A stretch of DNA of 64,000 nt from positions 8,000,001 to 8,064,000 of the forward strand of contig NC_079877.1 of the NCBI RefSeq assembly GCF_029227915.1, written 5' to 3'. Below, in pieces: positions 14,401-28,700 of this stretch. The stretch's first letter is position 1; the number at the start of each line of letters is the position of its first letter. The notes under the pieces are model-generated. The model did no database searches. It was not told the DNA's origin and saw only the letters and a list, made by a program, of their open reading frames with translations. Position numbers and translations under genes: made by a program. The stretch comes from Hydractinia symbiolongicarpus. Taxonomy: Eukaryota; Cnidaria; Hydrozoa; Anthoathecata; Hydractiniidae.

Positions 14401-14987
14401 AAATGAACTAATTTTGGACTGAGACCTTATGAATGTGAAAGTGAGACAACTCGACTTCAAGAAATAACATTCCTCTTAACTTGACATGATTGCTGAAATT
14501 CAGCGATTACATTGGCCTTGGGGTAGCGCTTAATTTAAAAATTAGGAGAAAAAATTTAGTTTTTACTGTGGGACCAATCCTAGCCGTTAGTGCACGCTGA
14601 AGAAATAGAGACAGTGTCAAATACTACATTTCACTGACTTTCTAACGGTGTCAGTCCGTGTGCGTTACAACAGTTGGGTCACATATTCATACCAACATGT
14701 ATTTAACGATATTTTTCTGATATTACTAGGTTGCATTGCTTTTAACAGTGAAACGATTGACTGTGGGACTTAATTGAACTAACTTTGGACTGTGACCTGA
14801 CAAGTGTGATAAATGAGACAACTGGACTCCAAGAAATAACATTCTTCTTAATTTGACATTAATGCCGGAACTCAGCGATTACACTAAGCGCTGTGCTAGC
14901 GCTTCATTTAAAAATTTAGATGATTAAGACATTCTTTACTGTGGAACCAATACTAGCCGTTATCGCGTGCTGAAGAAAGAGCGACAG
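11500..14987. repeat. 5-monomer higher-order repeat, two tandem copies
   Basis: Copy 1 runs from about 11500 to 13362. Copy 2 begins about 13363 and is offset by 1,863 bp. Matching private variants pair up in order: TTTAAAAATTAGGATAAATA at 11556 and 13419, the CCTAAAAATTTAG type at 11928 and 13791, AAGTCAATCCTT near 12321 and 14184, and the TTAAGAGAAA/TTAGGAGAAA type near 12680 and 14543. Copy 2 stops at a deletion junction near 14987, where the next sequence restarts inside an earlier unit of the repeat. Five monomers of this type make one unit. The same five-monomer spacing appears in other parts of the array. Confidence 0.82.
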
Positions 14988-15110
14988 TTAATTGAACTAA
15001 CTTTGGACTGTGACCTTATAAATGTGATAAGTGAGCCAACTGGACTCTAAGAAATAACATTCTTCTTACTTTGACATGATTGTTGGAACTCAGCGATTAC
15101 TCTGGGCGCT
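14930..15110. repeat. Truncated monomer with deletion junction
   Basis: Near 14985-14990 GAGCGACAGTT, normally followed by TCAAAAACTAC, runs straight into TTAATTGAACTAAC, which lies much later in the monomer. Roughly 160 bp of the unit is missing. The sequence that follows, GTGATAAGTGAGCCAACTGG with ACTCTAAG, matches the type at about 12200 rather than the monomer before. The break therefore also marks a jump back to an earlier phase of the 5-monomer repeat. The join shares a few bases (AGTT), compatible with microhomology or slippage. Confidence 0.75.
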
Positions 15111-15639
15111 GTGGAAGCGCTTCATTTAAAAATTTAGATAAATAAGTCAATCCTTACTGGGGGACCAATCCTAGCCGTTATCGCGAGCTGAAGAAATAGA
15201 GACAGTTTTAAAACAACATTTCAATGACTTTCTAACGGTATCAGTCCGTTTGAGTTGCAACTGTTGCGTCACATATTCGTACCAACATGTATTTAGCGAT
15301 ATTTTTCCGCTGTTACTAGGTTGCATCGCCTTTTACAGTGAAACGATTGATTGTGGGACTTAAATGAACTGATTTTGGACAGAGACCTTATGAATGTGAA
15401 AGTGAGACAATTCGACTTCAAGAAATAACATTCCTCTTAACTTGAAATGATTGCTGAAATTCAGCGATTACACTGGCCTTGGAGTAGCGCTTAATATAAA
15501 AATTAAGATAAAAAATTCAGTTTTTACTGTGGGACCAATCCTAGCCGTTAGTGCGCGCTAAAGAAATAGAGACAGTTTCAAATACTACATTTCACTGACT
15601 TTCTAACGGTGTCAGTCCGTTTGCGTTACAACAGTTGGG

Positions 15640-18600
15640 TCACATATTCATACCAACATGTATTTAACGATATTTTTCTGATATTACTAGGTTGCATCGC
15701 TTTTAACAGTGAAACGATTGACTGTGGGACTTAATTGAACTAACTTTGGACTGTGACCTGACAAGTGTGATAAATGAGACAACTGGACTCCAAGAAATAA
15801 CATTCTATTTAATTTGACATTATTGCCGGAAGTCAGCGATTACACTAGGCGCTGTGCTAGCGCTTCATTTAAAAATTTAGATGATTAAGTCATTCTTTAC
15901 TGTGGGACCAATACTAGCCGTTATCGCGTGCTGAAGAAAGAGCCACAGTTTCAAAAACTACATCTCCCTGACTTTCTAACGGTGTCAGTCCGTTTGAGTT
16001 ACGACAGTTGGGTCACATATTCGTACCAACATGCACTTAGCGATATTTTCTGATATTACTATATTGCATCGCTTTTAACAGTGAAATGATTGACTGTGGG
16101 ACTTAATTGAACTTATTTTGGACTTTGACCTTGTAAATGTGATAAATGAGCCAGTTTGACTCAAGAAGTAACATTCTTCTTAACTTGACATCATTGCCGG
16201 AACTCAGGGGTTGCACTGGGCGCTGTGGTAGCGTTTTATTTAAAAATTAAGATAAATTAGTCATTTTTTACTGTGGGACCAATCCCAGCAGTTAGTTCGC
16301 GCTGAAGAAATAAAGACAGTTTCAAAAACTACATTTCATCGACTTCTTGGCGGTATCAATCTGTTTGAGTTACAACGGTTGCGTCACATATTCGTCCCCA
16401 CATGTATTTAGCGATAGTATTCGGATACTACTAGGTTGCATCGCTTTTAACAGTAAAACGTTTGACTGAGGGACTTAATTGAACTGATTTTGGAATTTGA
16501 CCTTATAAATGTGATAAATGAGCCAGTTTGACTCAAGAAGTAACATTCTTCTTAACTTGACATCATTGCCGGAACTCAGGGATTGCACTGGGCGCTGTGG
16601 TAGCGTTTTATTTAAAAATTAAGATAAATTAGTCATTTTTTACTGTGGGACCAATCCCAGCAGTTAGTTCGCGCTGAAGAAATAAAGACAGTTTCAAAAA
16701 CTACATTTCATCGACTTCTTGGCGGTATCAATCCGTTTGAGTTACAACGGTTGCGTCACATATTCGTACCAATATGTATTTAGTGATATTTTTCCGATAT
16801 AACTAAGTTATATCGCTTTTAACAGTGAAACGATTGACTGTGGGACTTAATTGAAATAACTTTGGACTGTGACCTGATAAATGTGATAAATGAGACAATT
16901 GAACTCCAAGAAATAACATTCTTCTTAATTTGACATGATTGCTGGAATTCAGCGATTACATTAGGCTCTGTGGTAGGGCTTTATTTAAAAATTTAGATAA
17001 ATAAGTCTTTTTCTACTGTGGGACCAATTCTGGCCGTTAGCACGCGCTGAATAAATAGGAACAGTTTCAAAAACTACATTTCATTGACTTTCTAACAGTA
17101 TCAATCCATATGACCTACAACGCTTGCGTCACAAATTAGTACCAACATGTACTTAGCGATATTTTTCTGATATTATTAGGTTGCATCACTTTTAACAGTA
17201 AAACAAATGAATGTGGGACTTAATTGAGCTGATTTTGGACTGTGACCTTTTAAATGTGATAAATGAGCCAATTTGTCTCGAAGGAATAACATTCTTCTTA
17301 ATTTGACATGATTGCTGGATTTCAGCGATTACAATAGGCTCTGTGGTAGCGCTTTACCTAAAAATTTAGATAAATAAGTGTTTTTTTACTGTGGGACCAA
17401 TCCTCGCCGTTAGCACGCGCCGAAAAAATAGAGGCATTCTGAAAAATTACATTTCATTGAAATTTTGGCGGCATCAATCCGTTAGAGTTACAACGGTTGC
17501 GTCACATATTCGTACCAACATGTATTTAGTATCATTTTTCCGATATTACTAATTCATATCTCTTTTAACAATGAAATGATCAACTGTGGGACTAAATTGA
17601 ACTAACATTGGCCTGTGACCTTATAAATGTGATAAGTGAGCCAACTGGACTCCAAAAAATAACATTCTTCTTACTTTGACATGATTGTTAAAATTCAGCG
17701 ATTACACTGGCCTTGGGGTAGCGCTTAATTTAAAAATTAAGATAAAAAATTCAGTTTTTACTGTGGGATCAATCCTAGCCGTTAGTGCGCGCAGAAGAAA
17801 TAGAGACAGTTTCAAATACTACATTTCACTGACTTTCTAACGGTGTCAGTCCGTTTGCGTTACAACAGTTGGGTCACATATTCATACCAACATGTATTTA
17901 ACGATATTTTTCTGATATTACTAGGTTGCATCGCTTTTAACAGTGAAACGATTGACTGTGGGACTTAATTGAACTAACTTTGGACTGTGACCTGACAAGT
18001 GTGATAAATGAGACAACTGGACTCCAAGAAATAACATTCTTCTTAATTTGACATTATTGCCGGAAGTCAGCGATTACACTAGGCGCTGTGCTAGCGCTTC
18101 ATTTAAAAATTTAGATGATTAATTCATTCTTTACTGTGGGACCAATACTAGCCGTTATCGCGTGCTGAAGAAAGAGCGACAGTTTCAAAAACTACATCTC
18201 CCTGACTTTCTAACGGTGTCAGTCCGTTTGAGTTACGACGGTTGCGTCACATATTCGTCCCCACATGTATTTAGCGATAGTATTCGGATACTACTAGGTT
18301 GCATCGCTTTTAACAGTGAAACGTTTGACTGAGGGACTTAATTGAACTGATTTTAAACTTTGACCTTATAAATGTGATAAATGAGCCAGTTTGACTCAAG
18401 AAGTAACATTCTTCTTAACTTGACATCATTGCCGGAACTCAGGGATTGCACTGGGCGCTGTGGTAGCGTTTTATTTAAAAATTAAGATAAATTAGTCATT
18501 TTTTACTGTGGGACCAATCCCAGCAGTTAGTTCGCGCTGAAGAAATAAAGACAGTTTCAAAAACTACATTTCATCGACTTCTTGGCGGTATCAATCCGTT

Positions 18601-21600
18601 TGAGTTACAACGGTTGCGTCACATATTCGTACCAATATGTATTTAGTGATATTTTTCCGATATAACTAAGTTATATCGCTTTTAACAGTGAAACGATTGA
18701 CTGTGGGACTTAATTGAAATAACTTTGGACTGTGACCTGATAAATGTGATAAATGAGACAATTGAACTCCAAGAAATAACATTCTTCTTAATTTGACATG
18801 ATTGCTGGAATTCAGCGATTACATTAGGCTCTGTGGTAGGGCTTTATTTAAAAATTTAGATAAATAAGTCTTTTTCTACTGTGGGACCAATCCTGGCCGT
18901 TAGCACGCGCTGAATAAATAGGAACGGTTTCAAAGACTACATTTCATTGAATTTCTGACGGTATAAATCCGTTTGAGTTACAACGGTTGCGTCACATATT
19001 CGTACCAACAAGTATTTAGCGATAGTATTCGGATACTACTAGGTTGCATCGCTTTTAACAGTGAAACGTTTGACTGTGGGACTTAATTGAACTGATTTTG
19101 GACTTTGACCTTATAAATGTGATAAATGAGCCAGTTTGACTCAAGAAGTAACAATCTTCTTAACTTGACATCATTGCCGGAACTCAGCGATTGCACTGGG
19201 CTCTGTGGTAGCGTTTTATTTAAAAGTTAAGATAAATTAGTCATTTTTTACTGTGGGACCAATCCCAGCAGTTAGTTCGCGCTGAAGAAATAAAGACAGT
19301 TTCAAAAACTACATTTCATCGACTTCTTGGCGGCATCAATCCGTTTTGAGTTACAACGGTTGCGTCACATATTCGTACCAATATGTATTTAGTGATATTT
19401 TTCCGATATAACTAAGTTATATCGCTTTTAACAGTGAAACGATTGACTCTGGGACTTAACTGAAGTAACTTTGGACTGTGACCTTATAAATGTGATAAGT
19501 GAGCCAACAGGACCCCAAGAAGTATCATTCTTCTTTATTTGACATAATTGCCGGAACTCAGCGATTACACTAGGTGCTATGGCAGTGCTTCACTTAAAAA
19601 TTTAGATAAATAAGTCATTTTGTACTGTGGGACCAATCCTAGCCGTTATCGCGAGCTGAAGAAATAGAGAAAATTTCAAAAACCACACTTCATTGACTTT
19701 CTAACGGTGTCAGTCCGTTTAAGTTACAACAGTTGCGTCACATATACGTACCAACATGTATTTAGCGATATTTTTCTGATTTTACTAGGTTGCATCGCTT
19801 TTAACAGTGAAACGTTTGACTGTGGGACTTAATTGAACTGATTCTGCACTGTGACCTTATAAATGTAATAAATCAGACAATTGGACTCCAACGAAAAACA
19901 TTTTTCTTAATATGACATGATTGCTGAAACTCAGGGATTTGCTGGGAGTTGTGGTAGCTCTATAATATAAAAATTTAGATAAGTAAGCCATTTTTTATTG
20001 TGGGACCAATCCTAGCCGTTATCGCGGGCTTAATAAATAGGAACAGTTTCAAAAACTACATTTCATTGACTTTCTAACAGTATCAATCCGTATGACCTAC
20101 AACGCTTGCGTCACAAATTAGTACCAACATGTACTTAGCGATATTTTTCTGATATTATTAGGTTGCATCACTTTTAACAGTGAAACGAATGAATGTGGGA
20201 CTTAATTGAGCTGATTTTGGACTGTGACCTTATAAATGTGATAAATGAGCCAATTTGTCTCGAAGGAATAACATTCTTCTTAGTTTGACATGATTGCTGG
20301 ATTTCAGAGATTACAATAGGCTCTGTGGTAGCGCTTTACCTAAAAATTTAGATAAATAAGTGTTTTTTTACTGTGGGACCAATCCTCGCCGTTAGCACGC
20401 GCCGAAAAAATAGAGGCATTCTGAAAAATTACATTTCATTGAAATTTTGGCGGCATCAATCCGTTAGAGTTACAACGGTTGCGTCACATATTCGTACCAA
20501 CATGTATTTAGTATCATTTTTCCGATATTACTAAGTCATATCGCTTTTAACAATGAAATGATCAACTGTGGGACTAAATTGAACTAACATTGGCCTGTGA
20601 CCTTATAAATGTGATAAGTGAGCCAACTGGACTCCAAAAAATAACATTCTTCTTACTTTGACATGATTGTTAAAATTCAGCGATTACACTGGCCTTGGGG
20701 TAGCGCTTAATTTAAAAATTAAGATAAAAAATTCAGTTTTTACTGTAGGACCAATCCTAGCCGTTAGTGCGCGCTGAAGAAATAGAGACAGTTTCAAATA
20801 CTACATTTCACTGACTTTCTAACGGTGTCAGTCCGTTTGTGTTACAACAGTTGGGTCACATATTCATACCAACATGTATTTAACGATATTTTTCTGATAT
20901 TACTAGGTTGCATCACTTTTAACAGTGAAACGATTGACTGTGGGACTTAATTGAACTAACTTTGGACTGTGACCTGACAAGTGTGATAAATGAGACAACT
21001 GGACTCCAAGAAATAACATTCTTCTTAATTTGACATTATTGCCGGAACTCAGCGATTACACTAGGCGCTGTGCTAGCGCTTCATTTAAAAATTTAGATGA
21101 TTAAGTCATTCTTTACTGTGGGACCAATACTAGCCGTTATCGCATGCTGAAGAAATAGAGACAGTTTCAAAAACTACATTTCATCGACTTCTTGGCGGTA
21201 TCAATCCATTTGAGTTACAACGGTTGCGTCACATATTCGTACCAATATGTATTTAGTGATATTTTTCCCTTATAACTAAGTTATATCGCTTTTAACAGTG
21301 AAACGATTGACTCTGGGACTTAACTGAAGTAACTTTGGACTGTGACCTTATAAATGCGATAAGTGAGCCAACAGGACCCCAACAAGTATCATTCTTCTTT
21401 ATTTGACATAATTGCCGGAACTCAGCGATTACACTAGGTGCTATGGCAGTGCTTCACTTAAAAATTTTGATAAATAAGTCATTTTGTACTGTGGGACCAA
21501 TCCTAGCCGTTATCGCGGGCTGAAGAAATAGAGAAAATTTCAAAAACCACACTTCATTGACTTTCTAACGGTGTCAGTCCGTTTAAGTTACAACAGTTGC

Positions 21601-22619
21601 GTCACATATACGTACCAACATGTATTTAGCGATATTTTTCTGATTTTACTAGGTTGCATCGCTTTTAACAGTGAAACGTTTGACTGTGGGACTTAATTCA
21701 ACTGATTCTGCACTGTGACCTTATAAATGTGATAAATCAGACAATTGGACTCCAACGAAAAACATTTTTCTTAATATGACATGATTGCTGAAACTCAGGG
21801 ATTTGCTGGGAGTTGTGGTAGCTCTATAATATAAAAATTTAGATAAGTAAGCCATTTTTTATTGTGGGACCAATCCTAGCCGTTATCGCGGGCTTAATAA
21901 ATAGGAACAGTTTCAAAAACTACATTTCATTGACTTTCTAACAGTATCAATCCGTATGACCTACAACGCTTGCGTCACAAATTAGTACCAACATGTACTT
22001 AGCGATATTTTTCTGATATTATTAGGTTGCATCACTTTTAACAGTTAAACGAATGAATGTGGGACTTAATTGAGCTGATTTTGGACTGTGACCTTATAAA
22101 TGTGATAAATGAGCCAATTTGTCTCGAAGGAATAACATTCTTCTTAGTTTGACATGATTGCTGGATTTCAGAGATTACAATAGGCTCTGTGGTAGCGCTT
22201 TACCTAAAAATTTAGATAAATAAGTGTTTTTTTACTGTGGGATTAATCCTCGCCGTTAGCACGCGCCGAAAAAATAGAGGCATTCTGAAAAATTACATTT
22301 CATTGAAATTTTGGCGGCATCAATCCGTTAGAGTTACAACGGTTGCGTCACATATTCGTACCAACATGTATTTAGTATCATTTTTCCGATATTACTAAGT
22401 CATATCGCTTTTAACAATGAAATGATGAACTGTGGGACTAAATTGAACTAACATTGGCCTGTGACCTTATAAATGTGATAAGTGAGCCAACTGGACTCCA
22501 AAAAATAACATTCTTCTTACTTTGACATGATTGTTAAAATTCAGCGATTACACTGGCCTTGGGGTAGCGCTTAATTTAAAAATTAAGATAAAAAAATCAG
22601 TTTTTACTGTAGGACCAAT
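15640..22619. repeat. 19-monomer block, copy 1
   Basis: First copy of a tandem duplication with an offset of 7,080 bp, about 19 monomers. Shared private variants tie it to the second copy: CATTCTATTTAATTTG at 15803 and 22883, GAGCCACAGTTTC at 15940 and 23020, TCAGGGGTTGCACTGG at 16205 and 23285, and GGACCAATTCTGGCC at 17021 and 24101. By eye there is about one difference per few hundred bases from about 15640 to 18017. The block also contains its own internal copies: the CCTAAAAATTTAG-type monomer recurs near 17355, 20338 and 22203, the last two five monomers apart. Confidence 0.82.
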
Positions 22620-22719
22620 CCTAGCCGTTAGTGCGCGCTGAAGAAATAGAGACAGTTTCAAATACTACATATCACTGACTTTCTAACGGTGTCAGTCCGT
22701 TTGTGTTACAACAGTTGGG

Positions 22720-25700
22720 TCACATATTCATACCAACATGTATTTAACGATATTTTTCTGATATTACTAGGTTGCATCGCTTTTAACAGTGAAACGATTG
22801 ACTGTGGGACTTAATTGAACTAACTTTGGACTGTGACCTGACAAGTGTGATAAATGAGACAACTGGACTCCAAGAAATAACATTCTATTTAATTTGACAT
22901 TATTGCCGGAAGTCAGCGATTACACTAGGCGCTGTGCTAGCGCTTCATTTAAAAATTTAGATGATTAAGTCATTCTTTACTGTGGGACCAATACTAGCCG
23001 TTATCGCGTGCTGAAGAAAGAGCCACAGTTTCAAAAACTACATCTCCCTGACTTTCTAACGGTGTCAGTCCGTTTGAGTTACGACAGTTGGGTCACATAT
23101 TCGTACCAACATGCACTTAGCGATATTTTCTGATATTACTATATTGCATCGCTTTTAACAGTGAAATGATTGACTGTGGGACTTAATTGAACTTATTTTG
23201 GACTTTGACCTTGTAAATGTGATAAATGAGCCAGTTTGACTCAAGAAGTAACATTCTTCTTAACTTGACATCATTGCCGGAACTCAGGGGTTGCACTGGG
23301 CGCTGTGGTAGCGTTTTATTTAAAAATTAAGATAAATTAGTCATTTTTTACTGTGGGACCAATCCCAGCAGTTAGTTCGCGCTGAAGAAATAAAGACAGT
23401 TTCAAAAACTACATTTCATCGACTTCTTGGCGGTATCAATCTGTTTGAGTTACAAAGGTTGCGTCACATATTCGTCCCCACATGTATTTAGCGATAGTAT
23501 TCGGATACTACTAGGTTGCATCGCTTTTAACAGTAAAACGTTTGACTGAGGGATTTAATTGAACTGATTTTGGAATTTGACCTTATAAATGTGATAATTG
23601 AGCCAGTTTGACTCAAGAAGTAACATTCTTCTTAACTTGACATCATTGCCGGAACTCAGGGATTGCACTGGGCGCTGTGGTAGCGTTTTATTTAAAAATT
23701 AAGATAAATTAGTCATTTTTTACTGTGGGACCAATCCCAGCAGTTAGTTCGCGCTGAAGAAATAAAGACAGTTTCAAAAACTACATTTCATCGACTTCTT
23801 GGCGGTATCAATCCGTTTGAGTTACAACGGTTGCGTCACATATTCGTACCAATATGTATTTAGTGATATTTTTCCGATATAACTAAGTTATATCGCTTTT
23901 AACAGTGAAACGATTGACTGTGGGACTTAATTGAAATAACTTTGGACTGTGACCTGATAAATGTGATAAATGAGACAATTGAACTCCAAGAAATAACATT
24001 CTTCTTAATTTGACATGATTGCTGGAATTCAGCGATTACATTAGGCTCTGTGGTAGGGCTTTATTTAAAAATTTAGATAAATAAGTCTTTTTCTACTGTG
24101 GGACCAATTCTGGCCGTTAGCACGCGCTGAATAAATAGGAACAGTTTCAAAAACTACATTTCATTGACTTTCTAACAGTATCAATCCATATGACCTACAA
24201 CGCTTGCGTCACAAATTAGTACCAACATGTACTTAGCGATATTTTTCTGATATTATTAGGTTGCATCACTTTTAACAGTAAAACAAATGATTGTGGGACT
24301 TAATTGAGCTGATTTTGGACTGTGACCTTTTAAATGTGATAAATGAGCCAATTTGTCTCGAAGGAATAACATTCTTCTTAATTTGACATGATTGCTGGAT
24401 TTCAGCGATTACAATAGGCTCTGTGGTAGCGCTTTACCTAAAAATTTAGATAAATAAGTGTTTTTTTACTGTGGGACCAATCCTCGCCGTTAGCACGCGC
24501 CGAAAAAATAGAGGCATTCTGAAAAATTACATTTCATTGAAATTTTGGCGGCATCAATCCGTTAGAGTTACAACGGTTGCGTCACATATTCGTACCAACA
24601 TGTATTTAGTATCATTTTTCCGATATTACTAAGTCATATCTCTTTTAACAATGAAATGATCAACTGTGGGACTAAATTGAACTAACATTGGCCTGTGACC
24701 TTATAAATGTGATAAGTGAGCCAACTGGACTCCAAAAAATAACATTCTTCTTACTTTGACATGATTGTTAAAATTCAGCGATTACACTGGCCTTGGGGTA
24801 GCGCTTAATTTAAAAATTAAGATAAAAAATTCAGTTTTTACTGTGGGACCAATCCTAGCCGTTAGTGCGCGCAGAAGAAATAGAGACAGTTTCAAATACT
24901 ACCTTTCACTGACTTTCTAACGGTGTCAGTCCGTTTGCGTTACAACAGTTGGGTCACATATTCATACCAACATGTATTTAACGATATTTTTCTGATATTA
25001 CTAGGTTGCATCGCTTTTAACAGTGAAACGATTGACTGTGGGACTTAATTGAACTAACTTTGGACTGTGACCTGACAAGTGTGATAAATGAGACAACATC
25101 CCCACATGTATTTAGCGATAGTATTCGGATACTACTAGGTTGCATCGCTTTTAACAGTGAAACGTTTGACTGAGGGACTTAATTGAACTGATTTTAAACT
25201 TTGACCTGATAAATGTGATAAATGAGACAATTGAACTCCAAGAAATAACATTCTTCTTAATTTGACATGATTGCTGGAATTCAGCGATTACATTAGGCTC
25301 TGTGGTAGGGCTTTATTTAAAAATTTAGATAAATAAGTCTTTTTCTACTGTGGGACCAATCCTGGCCGTTAGCACGCGCTGAATAAATAGGAACGGTTTC
25401 AAAGACTACATTTCATTGACTTTCTGACGGTATAAATCCGTTTGAGTTACAACGGTTGCGTCACATATTCGTACCAACAAGTATTTAGCGATAGTATTCG
25501 GATACTACTAGGTTGCATCGCTTTTAACAGTGAAACGTTTGACTGTGGGACTTAATTGAACTGATTTTGGACTTTGACCTTATAAATGTGATAAATGAGC
25601 CAGTTTGACTCAAGAAGTAACAATCTTCTTAACTTGACATCATTGCCGGAACTCAGCGATTGCACTGGGCTCTGTGGTAGCGTTTTATTTAAAAGTTAAG

Positions 25701-28700
25701 ATAAATTAGTCATTTTTTACTGTGGGACCAATCCCAGCAGTTAGTTCGCGCTGAAGAAATACAGACAGTTTCAAAAACTTCATTTCATCGACTTCTTGGC
25801 GGCATCAATCCGTTTTGAGTTACAACGGTTGCGTCACATATTCGTACCAATATGTATTTAGTGATATTTTTCCGATATAACTAAGTTATATCGCTTTTAA
25901 CAGTGAAACGATTGACTCTGGGACTTAACTGAAGTAACTTTGGACTGTGACCTTATAAATGTGATAAGTGAGCCAACAGGACCCCAAGAAGTATCATTCT
26001 TCTTTATTTGACATAATTGCCGGAACTCAGCGATTACACTAGGTGCTATGGCAGTGCTTCACTTAAAAATTTAGATAAATAAGTCATTTTGTACTGTGGG
26101 ACCAATCCTAGCCGTTATCGCGAGCTGAAGAAATAGAGAAAATTTCAAAAACCACACTTCATTGACTTTCTAACGGTGTCAGTCCGTTTAAGTTACAACA
26201 GTTGCGTCACATATACGTACCAACATGTATTTAGCGATATTTTTCTGATTTTACTAGGTTGCATCGCTTTTAACAGTGAAACGTTTGACTGTGGGACTTA
26301 ATTGAACTGATTCTGCACTGTGACCTTATAAATGTAATAAATCAGACAATTGGACTCCAACGAAAAACATTTTTCTTAATATGACATGATTGCTGAAACT
26401 CAGGGATTTGCTGGGAGTTGTGGTAGCTCTATAATATAAAAATTTAGATAAGTAAGCCATTTTTTATTGTGGGACCAATCCTAGCCGTTATCGCGGGCTT
26501 AATAAATAGGAACAGTTTCAAAAACTACATTTCATTGACTTTCTAACATTATCAATCCGTATGACCTACAACGCTTGCGTCACAAATTAGTACCAACATG
26601 TACTTAGCGATATTTTTCTGATATTATTAGGTTGCATCACTTTTAACAGTGAAACGAATGAATGTGGGACTTAATTGAGCTGATTTTGGACTGTGACCTT
26701 ATAAATGTGATAAATGAGCCAATTTGTCTCGAAGGAATAACATTCTTCTTAGTTTGACATGATTGCTGGATTTCAGAGGTTACAATAGGCTCTGTGGTAG
26801 CGCTTTACCTAAAAATTTAGATAAATAAGTGTTTTTTTACTGTGGGACCAATCCTCGCCGTTAGCACGCGCCGAAAAAATAGAGGCATTCTGAAAAATTA
26901 CATTTCATTGAAATTTTGGCGGCATCAATCCGTTAGAGTTACAACGGTTGCGTCACATATTCGTACCAACATGTATTTAGTATCATTTTTCCGATATTAC
27001 TAAGTCATATCGCTTTTAACAATGAAATGATCAACTGTGGGACTAAATTGAACTAACATTGGCCTGTGACCTTATAAATGTGATAAGTGAGCCAACTGGA
27101 CTCCAAAAAATAACATTCTTCTTACTTTGACATGATTGTTAAAATTCAGCGATTACACTGGCCTTGGGGTAGCGCTTAATTTAAAAATTAAGATAAAAAA
27201 TTCAGTTTTTACTGTAGGACCAATCCTAGCCGTTAGTGCGCGCTGAAGAAATAGAGACTGTTTCAAATACTACATTTCACTGACTTTCTAACGGTGTCAG
27301 TCCGTTTGTGTTACAACAGTTGGGTCACATATTCATACCAACATGTATTTAACGATATTTTTCTGATATTACTAGGTTGCATCGCTTTTAACAGTGAAAC
27401 GATTGACTGTGGGACTTAATTGAACTAACTTTGGACTGTGACCTGACAAGTGTGATAAATGAGACAACTGGACTCCAAGAAATAACATTCTTCTTAATTT
27501 GACATTATTGCCGGAACTCAGCGATTACACTAGGCGCTGTGCTAGCGCTTCATTTAAAAATTTAGATGATTAAGTCATTCTTTACTGTGGGACCAATACT
27601 AGCCGTTATCGCATGCTGAAGAAATAGAGACAGTTTCAAAAACTACATTTCATCGACTTCTTGGCGGTATCAATCCATTTGAGTTACAACGGTTGCGTCA
27701 CATATTCGTACCAATATGTATTTAGTGATATTTTTCCCTTATAACTAAGTTATATCGCTTTTAACAGTGAAACGATTGACTGTGGGACTTAATTGAAATA
27801 ACTTTGGACTGTGACCTGATAAATGTGATAAATGAGACAATTGGACTCCAAGAAATAACATTCTTCTTAATTTGACATGATTGCTGGAATTCAGCGATTA
27901 CATTAGGCTCTGTGGTAGGGCTTTATTTAAAAATTTAGATAAATAAGTCTTTTTCTACTGTGGGACCAATCCTGGTTGTTAGTACGCGCTGAAGAAATAG
28001 AGACAGTTTTAAAAACTACATTTCATCGACTTCTTGGCGGTATCAATCCGTTTTGAGTTACAACGGTTGCGCCACATATTCGTACCAATATGTATTTAGT
28101 GATATTTTTCCGATATAACTAAGTTATATCGCTTTTAACAGTGAAACGATTGACTCTGGGACTTAACTGAAGTAACTTTGGACTGTGACCTTATAAATGT
28201 GATAAGTGAGCCAACAGGACCCCAACAAGTATCATTCTTCTTTATTTGACATAATTGCCGGAACTCAGCGATTACACTAGGTGCTATGGCAGTGCTTCAC
28301 TTAAAAATTTTGATAAATAAGTCATTTTGTACTGTGGGACCAATCCTAGCCGTTATCGCGAGCTGAAGAAATAGAGAAAATTTCAAAAACCACACTTCAT
28401 TGACTTTCTAACGGTGTCAGTCCGTTTAAGTTACAACAGTTGCGTCACATATACGTACCAACATGTATTTAGCGATATTTTTCTGATTTTACTAGGTTGC
28501 ATCGCTTTTAACAGTGAAACGTTTGACTGTGGGACTTAATTGAACTGATTCTGCACTGTGACCTTATAAATGTGATAAATCAGACAATTGGACTCCAACG
28601 AAAAACATTTTTCTTAATATGACATGATTGCTGAAACTCAGGGATTTGCTGGGAGTTGTGGTAGCTCTATAATATAAAAATTTAGATAAGTAAGCCATTT

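Noticed and set aside
26320-26330. TTATAAATG in each monomer as a TATA box
   Set aside because: The satellite is AT-rich and the word is expected often. No initiator or other promoter evidence accompanies it.
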